From Myxococcales bacterium (lineage in GTDB: Bacteria; Desulfobacterota_B; Binatia; UBA1149; SPBQ01), in NCBI GenBank assembly GCA_004525875.1, contig SPBQ01000149.1, positions 1-6,167 of the forward strand: a stretch of DNA of 6,167 bases. Direction: 5' to 3'. Every line of letters starts with the position of its first letter. Position 1 is the first letter of the stretch. Under the pieces are notes generated by a model, which was not told the origin of the DNA, did no database searches, and worked only from the letters and a program-made list of their open reading frames with translations. Positions 1 through 5,361 of this stretch are shown piece by piece. Position numbers and translations under genes: made by a program.

Positions 1-176
1 GCGGCGAGCTCGTCGTCGCTGAGCGCGAACGGTGCAAGATTGCGGCTGAGGGCGATCCCGAGCGCGTAGAACGTCTTGTCGTCGTCGGTCTTCAGCATGG
101 TGTCGGCGGCGTCGGCGAGCCCGACGGCGCCGGTCAAGAATGTGGTGACGATGAGTGTGATAATCGATTTACTCAT
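1..176 (-). CDS. Exported FKBP-type peptidyl-prolyl cis-trans isomerase, N-terminal part (runs off left edge)
   Basis: Reading the minus strand from the ATG at 176 gives 58 complete codons before the window ends. Residues 1-24 form a signal peptide: a short basic start (MSKS), a hydrophobic stretch, and an A-D-A site followed by A-D-T. The mature start has LKTDDDKTFYALGIALSRN and then LAPFALSDDELA. This matches the N-terminal dimerisation domain of FkpA/Mip-like FKBPs, which typically reads 'Lkt..dk.sYalG...g.nl..f.l...el'. The family acts in the periplasm, catalysing proline isomerisation and assisting folding of exported proteins. The catalytic FKBP domain would lie beyond the left edge and cannot be seen. 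No strong Shine-Dalgarno is visible before this ATG, but the signal peptide fits this start well. There is no Cys lipobox, so it is probably soluble rather than a lipoprotein. The gene is divergent from the monooxygenase and no functional link is evident. Confidence 0.85.
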   Translation of the reverse strand, partial: MSKSIITLIVTTFLTGAVGLADAADTMLKTDDDKTFYALGIALSRNLAPFALSDDELA

Positions 177-324
177 CCGGGGTGGATTACAGGCGGGAGA
201 CGGGGGGCGCAACCCGTGCCGTGTCTTCCTGTCATCGACGTCGCAGCCGCCCGCGCCCCGATCCCCAGAAGCTGTGACCGGTCGCCGAGTTGGGTAGGAG
301 CCCGAGATTCGCTCCACCGACGAA

Positions 325-346
325 CGTGATGTCGTCGTCGATCACG
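325..346. promoter_or_regulatory. Dyad-symmetric element, candidate operator
   Basis: CGTGAT (325-330) and ATCACG (341-346) are perfect inverted repeats separated by ten bases, giving a 22-bp dyad in the spacer about 75 bases before the monooxygenase start. Size and location suit a dimeric repressor site. The spacer between the arms (GTCGTCGTCG) is a simple repeat, and chance occurrence in GC-rich DNA is quite possible. No regulator gene lies in the window. Confidence 0.2.
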
Positions 347-407
347 CGCTCCGCGGACTGGTCTCATCGCCGCCGCGACTGTATCTGCGGAGCGCGTTGC
401 ACCGGCC

Positions 408-415
408 GGGAGGGA
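408..415 (+). promoter_or_regulatory. Ribosome binding site that fixes the GTG start at 421
   Basis: GGGAGGGA ends five bases before the GTG at 421. It decides this start over the in-frame TTG at 397, which has no such signal. The resulting protein begins V/M-S-T-I-N-Y-R, in line with the short leader usual before the HAPMO N-terminal domain. Confidence 0.6.
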
Positions 416-420
416 CGGGC

Positions 421-741
421 GTGAGCACGATCAACTACCGTTTCGAGCCCATCACCGACGACGATGCGACCCTTGCGAAGGCTCTGGAGAGCGCCAGCGT
501 TCCCGCATTGATGGTCTCGCTGGTTCATATCACCGGCGACATGGAATTCCTGCGCGGCAGGATCCGGCCGCAGAAGGCCGTGCTTGGCCAAGTTGACGGA
601 GGGCTCAGTGCCGAGGACAAGGCCGAGGCTCGAGCCCGCGCGTTCGAGATCCTGAAAGCGTATCGCGCCGGTGGCTGCCGGCCGCCGGCACCGCTTTCGC
701 ACGAGCAGGTCCTCGAGATGATGCACTTCCTCGTCGGCTAG
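421..741 (+). CDS. N-terminal domain fragment of a HAPMO-like Baeyer-Villiger monooxygenase, ended by an in-frame TAG
   Basis: This 106-residue product matches the extra N-terminal domain that precedes the FAD-binding region in 4-hydroxyacetophenone monooxygenase-type enzymes. Visible family features are the 'DDATLAKALESASVPALM' opening, the 'LVHITGDMEFLRG' segment (homologs carry H-x-TGD-L), the 'GGLSAEDKAEARA' helix, and the closing 'EMMHFLVG'. In HAPMO relatives the chain continues without a break, typically as 'LVGEPVPEDYVPMMLEEL'. Here the frame meets TAG after FLVG and continues in the same frame as E-VPGDYVPMMLEEM. On its own the domain has no catalytic residues; in the family it is structural and involved in dimerisation. 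The fragment shows no other lesion and has the same GC-rich third positions as the downstream part. It may be translated alone, be coupled to the GTG at 745, or be part of a full-length protein if the stop is an error or is read through. Confidence 0.75.
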   Translation: MSTINYRFEPITDDDATLAKALESASVPALMVSLVHITGDMEFLRGRIRPQKAVLGQVDGGLSAEDKAEARARAFEILKAYRAGGCRPPAPLSHEQVLEMMHFLVG

Positions 742-744
742 GAA
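739..744 (+). other. In-frame amber codon and adjacent GAA interrupting the monooxygenase gene
   Basis: TAG at 739-741 lies in the same frame as the sequence on both sides (421 and 745 are in phase). Where relatives usually have a glutamate codon (FLVG-E-PVP-E-DY), this gene has TAG, so a single G-to-T change of GAG would account for it without any indel. A GTG three bases after the stop (745) could restart translation, with AGGA (740-743) overlapping the stop as a poorly spaced Shine-Dalgarno. The alignment with relatives is from memory of the family, not from a search. Confidence 0.7.
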
Positions 745-2355
745 GTGCCCGGCGACTACGTCCCGATGATGCTCGAGGAGATGGCGCTCGACGGCGAGGA
801 CACGCGAGCCGTTCACTGGGACCGCTATCTTCGCGACGGCACGACCCTTGCGTTCCCCGTGCTGGTGATCGGTGCGGGTATGTCGGGCTTGCTCGCGGCG
901 ATCCGTCTCGAAGAGGCGGGAATCTCTTACATCGTTGTCGAGAAGAACGAGGCCGTCGGCGGCACTTGGTACGAGAACACGTACCCCGGCTGCCGTGTTG
1001 ATATCGGCAACCATTTCTACTCCTACTCCTTCGAGCCGAATCCCGACTGGTCGGAGTTCTTCTCTCAGCAGGAAGAGCTGCAGGAATACTTCGAGCGTTG
1101 CGCGACCGACTACGGCGTGCGCCCGCACATTCGATTCCGAACCGAGGTGGTCTCGGCGCTCTACGACGAGTACGAAAAGCACTGGTCGGTCGTGCTTCGT
1201 ACGGCGCAGGGCGATGAGGAGACGATGGTCGCGAGCGCGATCGTCAGCGGGGTGGGGCAGCTCAACCGACCGAAGCTCCCCGACATCAAGGGTCGAGAGA
1301 CATTCGGCGGGCCGTCATTCCATTCGGCAAAGTGGGAGCACGAGCACGATCTGGTCGGCAAGCGTATCGCCGTGATCGGCACCGGCGCCAGCGCGCTGCA
1401 GATAGTGCCCGAGCTCGGCAAGATTGCGGGCAAGTTGTACGTATTCCAGCGCTCGGCGGCCTGGATGGTGCCCAGCCCGAACTATCACCGCAAGGTGAGC
1501 GAGGGGATGAAGTGGCTGCTCAAGCACCTTCCTTACTATGCGCGCTGGTACCGCTTCCTGTTGTTCTGGCCGGGATCGGACGGACTCTTGCCGTCCCTCA
1601 TCCGCGATCCCGACTGGCCCCACCCGGACCGCTCCGTCAACGAGCTCAACGAGCAGCAGCGGATTGTGTTCACCGAGTATATGAGAAGCCAGGTCGACGA
1701 TGATCCGGAGCTACTCGAGAAGATCGTTCCGAGCTATCCGCCTTTCGGAAAGCGCATGCTACAGGACAACGGGAGCTGGTTCGGTACGCTCAAGCGCGCC
1801 AATGTCGAGCTGGTGACAGGGGGAATCACGGAGATCACGTCCGGCGCGATCGTCGGCCGTGACGGTGCTCGCATCCCCGTCGATGTGATCGTCTATGCTA
1901 CCGGTTTCCATGCCAACAAGTTTCTCTGGCCGATGGATATCGTTGGCCGCGGCGGCGCCAGGCTCGCCGAGGTCTGGGGTGAGGAGCCGCGTGCCTATCT
2001 CGGCATCACGGTGCCGAGATTTCCCAACCTGTTCTGCTTGTACGGACCCGGTACGAACCTCGCCCATGCGGGCAGCATCATCTTCCACTCCGAGTGTCAG
2101 GTGCGCTACATCATGGGGTGCATCAAGGCGTTGGTCGAAAACGGCCGCACCGTGATGGAGTGTAAGCAGCCTGTGCACGATGGGTATGCGGAGCGGCTCG
2201 AGAAGACGCTCGAGGCGACAGTCTGGTCGCATCCCGGTATGAATAGCTGGTACAAGAACGCTCGCGGAGTCGTCACTTGCACCTCGCCCTGGAGGCTGCT
2301 CGACTACTGGCGCTGGACACAGCATCCCGATCTGAACGATTACGAACTGAGCTGA
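745..2355 (+). CDS. Type I Baeyer-Villiger monooxygenase, HAPMO-like, FAD/NADPH-binding catalytic part
   Basis: The 536 residues carry all main type I Baeyer-Villiger signatures, counted from the GTG at 745. The FAD Rossmann motif is GAGMSG (43-48), followed by GGTWYENTYPGCRVD (72-86). The fingerprint FxGxxxHxxxW spans F187-W197, with E198 in place of the usual P/D. The NADPH Rossmann motif is GTGASA (212-217). K336-R337 sits where the peroxyflavin-stabilising arginine lies (R337 in PAMO, R440 in HAPMO), and the ATGF motif is at 385-388. Such enzymes use NADPH and O2 to insert oxygen beside a ketone carbonyl, giving an ester or lactone, in the cytosol. Joined across the TAG, the gene would encode about 644 residues, close to the 640 of Pseudomonas HAPMO. 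The substrate cannot be read from sequence; aryl or alicyclic ketones are possible. The GTG at 745 is a formal start; ATGs at 766 and 781 are alternatives with equally poor Shine-Dalgarno spacing. The next gene follows after 13 bases. Confidence 0.9.
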   Translation: MPGDYVPMMLEEMALDGEDTRAVHWDRYLRDGTTLAFPVLVIGAGMSGLLAAIRLEEAGISYIVVEKNEAVGGTWYENTYPGCRVDIGNHFYSYSFEPNPDWSEFFSQQEELQEYFERCATDYGVRPHIRFRTEVVSALYDEYEKHWSVVLRTAQGDEETMVASAIVSGVGQLNRPKLPDIKGRETFGGPSFHSAKWEHEHDLVGKRIAVIGTGASALQIVPELGKIAGKLYVFQRSAAWMVPSPNYHRKVSEGMKWLLKHLPYYARWYRFLLFWPGSDGLLPSLIRDPDWPHPDRSVNELNEQQRIVFTEYMRSQVDDDPELLEKIVPSYPPFGKRMLQDNGSWFGTLKRANVELVTGGITEITSGAIVGRDGARIPVDVIVYATGFHANKFLWPMDIVGRGGARLAEVWGEEPRAYLGITVPRFPNLFCLYGPGTNLAHAGSIIFHSECQVRYIMGCIKALVENGRTVMECKQPVHDGYAERLEKTLEATVWSHPGMNSWYKNARGVVTCTSPWRLLDYWRWTQHPDLNDYELS

Positions 2356-2368
2356 GGTAGCCGAGAAC

Positions 2369-3502
2369 GTGGCATCGATCATTCCGACGCGCATCATCCG
2401 CAGCGTAGCCCCCGAAGACCTGACCCCCCGCGCCGTGGGCCGCGAGTTCCGCGAGCTGCTCGATCGGGGTGCGAAGCTGAAGCCGGCGGGCGAGGCTCGT
2501 CGTGACCCGCAGCGCCTGCTGGACGGGTACAGGCCCAAGCATCGTATCGATCTGTTCGACACGACGCTCTATCTGACGAACCCGCTGCAGAACCCCGAGC
2601 TGCGCTTCTTCGTGGCCTACGTCGTGCAGCACGCCTCGGGCAACGGGCGTCCCGTCGTGTCCCCACGCATCTTCTACAAAGACATCTCGCTAGTTTGGCG
2701 TGCGGCTTCGCACTTCGTGCACACCAAGGACGAGCTCTGGATCGGCAAGGGCGACGTCGAGGAGGTGGTGATCAACGGTGAGGAGATGATCCATTCGTCC
2801 GAGCAGACGACCGACCTGCCGCTCGAGCTCCAGAACGCTGTCGAGGTGATCAACCATGACGCCGTCTCCGTGCGCCGCGACTGGGCGGCGCTGGGATTGG
2901 TGTTGCGTAACGCTCCGAGCAGCCGGATCGCGCCGTATTCCGACTTCACGGACGCGCGGCGTCGAGCGATGTCCAATCCGCGCAACCTTATATACCGAGG
3001 GCGAAGGGTCGTGACGTTCGCCCGCGCGGGTGATCCGACCTCCCTGCGAATCGTGCGTGGGTTCGAGCCAGATTTCAGCGGCGGCGTGGTCGAGCGCTTC
3101 ACGTCATCGAGCAAGCTGTACCGCGGGAACATTCACCGCTATCGCATTCTCTCCACCAACCACGAGATCCAGTGGCGGTTCATGGCTGCGCCCAAGCATG
3201 CCTGGATCGTCCCGCCCCAGGCGCTCACGACCGAGCTGTCGAGCTTCGGCGTAAGGACGGTCGACGTACTGGCCGACGACCATCTGTTCGTGCCTGGCTA
3301 TGAGTACCATTTCATGGACGACTCCGTGGATCCGCCGGCGCTGCATAGTCAGATCCCGAAGGGTTTCGTGGCCGGCCCGTGCCCGAACGATGATACCCGG
3401 GCGGACGCGGCGCCGTGGCTCGACGCGCTGCCGATCATCCGCGACTTCAGACGTCTGGTGCTGGTTCGCAAGCGACCGCTCGCGGTCGCGCTGATGGGCT
3501 AG
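2369..3502 (+). CDS. Uncharacterised 377-residue cytosolic protein downstream of the monooxygenase
   Basis: I do not recognise the family. The GTG at 2369 is 13 bases after the monooxygenase stop; GAGG (2354-2357) overlaps that stop and could serve as a ribosome binding site, with somewhat long spacing. No in-frame ATG occurs before residue 140, so GTG is the likely start. There is no signal peptide or transmembrane segment. Visible features are an Arg/Asp-rich N-terminus (10-60), an aromatic core with NPELRFFVAYVVQ (75-87) and RIFYKDISLVWRAASHF (100-116), WIGKGDVEE (124-132), an Arg-rich middle (194-231), and HEIQWRFMAAPKHAWIVPP (265-283). It ends with a basic segment RDFRRLVLVRKR (358-369). 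I see no nucleotide-binding loop, esterase GxSxG, or classical metal motif. Codon use is consistent with the neighbour, so it looks like a real co-transcribed gene. A partner or accessory role for the monooxygenase is inferred from position only. Confidence 0.8.
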   Translation: MASIIPTRIIRSVAPEDLTPRAVGREFRELLDRGAKLKPAGEARRDPQRLLDGYRPKHRIDLFDTTLYLTNPLQNPELRFFVAYVVQHASGNGRPVVSPRIFYKDISLVWRAASHFVHTKDELWIGKGDVEEVVINGEEMIHSSEQTTDLPLELQNAVEVINHDAVSVRRDWAALGLVLRNAPSSRIAPYSDFTDARRRAMSNPRNLIYRGRRVVTFARAGDPTSLRIVRGFEPDFSGGVVERFTSSSKLYRGNIHRYRILSTNHEIQWRFMAAPKHAWIVPPQALTTELSSFGVRTVDVLADDHLFVPGYEYHFMDDSVDPPALHSQIPKGFVAGPCPNDDTRADAAPWLDALPIIRDFRRLVLVRKRPLAVALMG

Positions 3503-3516
3503 CCGCCGGAGGCGGC
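3502..3516 (+). terminator. Short GC hairpin at the end of the 377-residue gene
   Basis: GCCGCC (3502-3507), loop GGA, GGCGGC (3511-3516) is a perfect six-pair stem beginning at the last base of the TAG stop. No run of T follows, so it is not a textbook intrinsic terminator. It may protect the 3' end or act together with the larger hairpin just downstream. Confidence 0.35.
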
Positions 3517-3533
3517 GTCATACGATGGTTACC

Positions 3534-3556
3534 GGTAGCTCGCCCAGCGAGCTGCC
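3534..3556 (+). terminator. Strong ten-pair hairpin, candidate terminator of the monooxygenase transcript
   Basis: GGTAGCTCGC (3534-3543) pairs with GCGAGCTGCC (3547-3556) around a three-base CCA loop: nine Watson-Crick pairs and one G-U pair. It lies about 30 bases after the last gene of the block and directly follows the smaller hairpin. The absence of a T tract lowers confidence, but in high-GC genomes such hairpins often mark transcript ends. Confidence 0.4.
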
Positions 3557-3718
3557 CGGCGGCACGGGCACGCGAAGGATCTCGCGAGGCCAGGGCGGCC
3601 TCGTCCGGGAAGCCGTCGTCGGGGTTGGTCGAAGCCGGCGATTCTGCGAGCGGCTTGCGACGCGGCCCCGCCGTGGCGTGCAGAAGCTGGGCGCAGCGCA
3701 GGGTGCGTACTTCCGACG

Positions 3719-3895
3719 GTGAGCGAAGCGAAGCTCGGGACGTTCGTGCTCGAGCACGTCCTGCCCTACGAGCTCGACGTTCACGTCAGCCTGCTCTTCA
3801 CCGATACGGATCTGCGCTGCACGCCCGTCATTCCGCGCGGCGGTTGCTCGAGCGGACGTGCCGGTGGTTCAGTCGAGCCGCGCGTAGGCCGATAG
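3719..3895 (+). pseudogene. Possible gene remnant, unrecognised
   Basis: From the GTG at 3719 the frame reads VSEAKLGTFVLEHVLPYELD and then VHVSLLFTDTDLRCTPVIPRGG before turning into low-complexity Gly/Ser/Arg and ending at TAG (3893-3895). The first 40 or so codons have G/C at most third positions and A/T-rich second positions, as real genes here do, and the peptide looks like a folded protein segment. There is no Shine-Dalgarno before 3719, the upstream frame has no plausible protein sequence, and the coding signal fades after about 3850. I do not recognise the family. A remnant of a larger decayed gene fits best; a small real protein of 58 residues or chance are the alternatives. Confidence 0.25.
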
Positions 3896-4120
3896 ACGCG
3901 ACCGGTGCGGAGCCCCGGTGCGGTGCGCGGCCTGGAGAAGCCGGTGCGCGAGGTTCTCCGCGACGATTCCAGCCCGACGGCTTCCGGTTCGAACCTTGCG
4001 CCAATCCGAATCTGGGTGTGGGCTGCCTCCATTGGACTTTCGGCGGACACGGCGATTCGGATCGTGGTGGCGCGTACGCGAGTCGTCGGGGGGCATAAGT
4101 CCTATCCCAGACGGGGGTGC

Positions 4121-4150
4121 TTGCTGCAGGTGCGATACCCGATCTAGATT
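4121..4150 (+). promoter_or_regulatory. Weak sigma70-like promoter candidate for the dockerin protein
   Basis: TTGCTG (4121-4126) and TAGATT (4145-4150) are separated by 18 bases, close to the expected 17. Transcription would begin near 4157, which would make a GTG at 4157 leaderless, or place the in-frame GTG at 4172 behind a short leader carrying GGTGGA. The hexamers match the consensus only partly. Confidence 0.2.
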
Positions 4151-4156
4151 GGGCGG

Positions 4157-4942
4157 GTGGACTCCCTGCTCGTGAGCCCGAGAACGACTCGAGCCGACAA
4201 ACTCCGTTCAGCGTTCGTCTGCCTGGCGACCGTCGTCGGCATGTTCGCTGCTCAGCCCGCGGCGTCGCAGGCCATCGTCGAGTGTGAGGCGACCTTCGTC
4301 CTCTACAACAAGCAGCCGGCCCTCAATCGCCTGTGGTTCACGGTAACCAACGACGGGACGTTCTTCGATCCTGCCGACCTCGTAGTTTATCGAGAGAGGC
4401 GCCCGGTGCGTTTGGAGTGGCTGTGCTCACCGTTCGACCAGCCGTGTCGCGGCGACAGCGCGCCGTTTCGACAGGCCGACTATCGGTTCTCTGATGGTGT
4501 GGACCGCCTTCTGACGAGCTCCACGCCTGGCGGTTTGCCAGAACCGGTGCTCGAGATCTCGGTGAGCCGGCCAGCGACCGATCCCGGCACCTTCGATATC
4601 GCCGTGACGAAGGCGATCGATCCGTATGGCGAGGATGTATTGCCAATGCCGCTGGTCTGTCTCGAGCGGGTGAGCTGCGCCGGGACGAGCCTTGGCGCTG
4701 TCCATGCGGTCCCGCTCAACTGCGGCGACCCCACGGGCGACGGCCGGGTGACGGTGGCGGATGCGCTCGCTGCGCTATTCGACGTCATCGAGTTGCCCGC
4801 GATGGGCTGTCAGGGCGCGCTGCATGTCTGCGACACCGACAACACCGGAGCCATAGAGCTCAGCGACGCGCTGCGCCTGCTGAAGATTGCGATCGAACTA
4901 GACTTTGCCCTGGATTGCCCGCTGCCTTCCGGCTGTGGGTAA
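4157..4942 (+). CDS. Exported cysteine-rich protein with C-terminal dockerin-like domain
   Basis: The 261-residue product begins with a signal peptide: basic residues near 9-17, the hydrophobic stretch AFVCLATVVGMFAAQPAA, and a likely A-S-Q-A cleavage just before IVECE. Residues 40-185 are a beta-rich region of unknown function with paired cysteines (C43, C90, C97, C168, C174). The C-terminus (about 189-254) is a type I dockerin-like domain. Its first loop has calcium ligand positions D191, T193, D195, R197 and D202 (DPTGDGRVTVAD); the second has D226, D228, T230, A232 and D237. Each is followed by a helix (ALAALFDVI and ALRLLKIAIEL). Dockerins bind cohesins in cellulosomes, but in many non-cellulosomal bacteria they occur alone on secreted proteins. 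Ten cysteines in the mature part suggest disulfides outside the cytoplasm. The start could be the GTG at 4157 or the one at 4172, which has GGTGGA ten bases upstream. It stands alone between two spacers. Confidence 0.8.
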   Translation: MDSLLVSPRTTRADKLRSAFVCLATVVGMFAAQPAASQAIVECEATFVLYNKQPALNRLWFTVTNDGTFFDPADLVVYRERRPVRLEWLCSPFDQPCRGDSAPFRQADYRFSDGVDRLLTSSTPGGLPEPVLEISVSRPATDPGTFDIAVTKAIDPYGEDVLPMPLVCLERVSCAGTSLGAVHAVPLNCGDPTGDGRVTVADALAALFDVIELPAMGCQGALHVCDTDNTGAIELSDALRLLKIAIELDFALDCPLPSGCG

Positions 4943-5108
4943 TCCGCGTTCGGTTCCGCTCACCTGGGGGTGTCGAGTTCGGCACTCGTCGCAGGTCCGG
5001 CCGTGACGTTGTGATCATCCGCCATCTGGACCTCCGTGTGCTCGCCTCGGTGCACGTCTCTGGCAGCTCGGCTGCGCGGCGCCCCCACGTTCTCGAACGT
5101 TGATCCAT

Positions 5109-5125
5109 CGGGGGGTAAACCCCCG
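5109..5125. repeat. Inverted repeat, CGGGGG / CCCCCG hairpin
   Basis: CGGGGG (5109-5114), loop GTAAA, CCCCCG (5120-5125) forms a perfect six-pair all-GC stem. No T run follows on either strand. It lies 167 bases after the dockerin gene and could end its transcript, but this is weak. Confidence 0.3.
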
Positions 5126-5263
5126 TACGCTGCTCCTGCATCTCCGCCCCCGTCGAGGCCCGTCGGCAGGATTCGCGCCAATAGAACGACGAGTTGCGCC
5201 GCTCGTTCGGCGGTGACCCGACTAGCGACCTGCGGTTTGCTGCAGCATCTGCCGGTTCAGGGA

Positions 5264-5280
5264 CTTGGCGGTTCGCCAAG
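5264..5280. repeat. Inverted repeat, CTTGGCG / CGCCAAG hairpin
   Basis: CTTGGCG (5264-5270), a GTT loop, and CGCCAAG (5274-5280) form a perfect seven-pair stem. It sits about 80 bases before the next gene. It may terminate upstream transcription or act in the leader of the downstream gene; the lack of a T tract leaves its role open. Confidence 0.35.
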
Positions 5281-5306
5281 GCGCTTGTGAAAGGGTGGGC
5301 ACGAAG

Positions 5307-5316
5307 TCAACGTTGA
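5307..5316. promoter_or_regulatory. Ten-base palindrome in the upstream region of the cysteine-repeat gene
   Basis: TCAACGTTGA reads the same on both strands and is flanked on each side by GAAG. It lies 45 bases before the ATG at 5362, a place where a dimeric regulator could bind. A ten-base palindrome can easily arise by chance. Confidence 0.15.
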
Positions 5317-5361
5317 GAAGTCGTGGCTTCCCCATTTCTTGCTCGAGAGGCAGGTAGAGGT

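Larger units (their letters stand above)
177..420. other. Divergent intergenic region between the FKBP and monooxygenase genes
   Basis: This 244-bp spacer should contain promoters for both divergent genes. I see no convincing sigma70-type -35/-10 pair on either strand. The frame of the downstream gene stays open back to a TAG at 295-297, but this upstream stretch lacks a start codon with a ribosome binding site and does not resemble the monooxygenase family. The notable elements are a dyad at 325-346 and the ribosome binding site at 408-415, listed separately. Confidence 0.6.
3503..4156. other. Long spacer without a convincing intact gene
   Basis: About 650 bases separate the 377-residue gene from the dockerin protein. 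Open frames occur on both strands, but most are Arg/Ser/Pro/Gly-rich products typical of GC-rich non-coding DNA, without ribosome binding sites or recognisable motifs. Supported contents are two hairpins near the left end, a short coding-like stretch from 3719, and a weak promoter candidate near 4121-4150. A perfect palindrome GGTTCGAACC near 3985 resembles a tRNA T-arm, but no tRNA fold surrounds it. The region may be a decayed gene or an insertion scar. Confidence 0.5.
4943..5361. other. Spacer between two exported-protein genes, with small inverted repeats
   Basis: About 420 bases without a supported gene. Short open frames on either strand are Arg/Ser/Pro-rich and lack ribosome binding sites. 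Visible structures are a weak five-pair stem at 4974-4988, a six-pair hairpin at 5109-5125, a seven-pair hairpin at 5264-5280 and a ten-base palindrome at 5307-5316. A promoter for the downstream gene is expected between 5281 and 5345, but I cannot name a convincing -35/-10 pair. Confidence 0.5.

Noticed and set aside
676..690. TGCCGG/CCGGCA stem upstream of the amber codon as a recoding signal
   Set aside because: It lies about 50 bases before the TAG rather than after it, sits within GC-rich coding sequence, and matches no known readthrough element.
364..1182. A 272-codon open frame on the minus strand opposite the monooxygenase
   Set aside because: The opposite strand has clear monooxygenase motifs over the same bases. 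The antisense product shows no family motif and is the expected by-product of GC-rich codon use.
1759..2562. A 267-codon minus-strand open frame spanning the end of the monooxygenase and start of the next gene
   Set aside because: It covers two well-supported plus-strand genes and the junction between them, and its product has no recognisable domain.
421..3502. Genome-wide recoding of TAG as a sense codon
   Set aside because: The 377-residue gene ends with TAG at 3500-3502 at a natural protein end followed by hairpins, so TAG works as a stop here. One internal TAG is not evidence of a changed code.
3970..4010. GGTTCGAACC looking like a tRNA T-arm
   Set aside because: The flanking bases do not form a five-pair T stem, and no acceptor, D or anticodon arm can be drawn around it.
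3415..4098. A 227-codon plus-strand open frame overlapping the end of the 377-residue gene
   Set aside because: It starts inside a real gene in another frame, is very rich in Arg, Ala, Ser and Gly, and has no ribosome binding site or motif.
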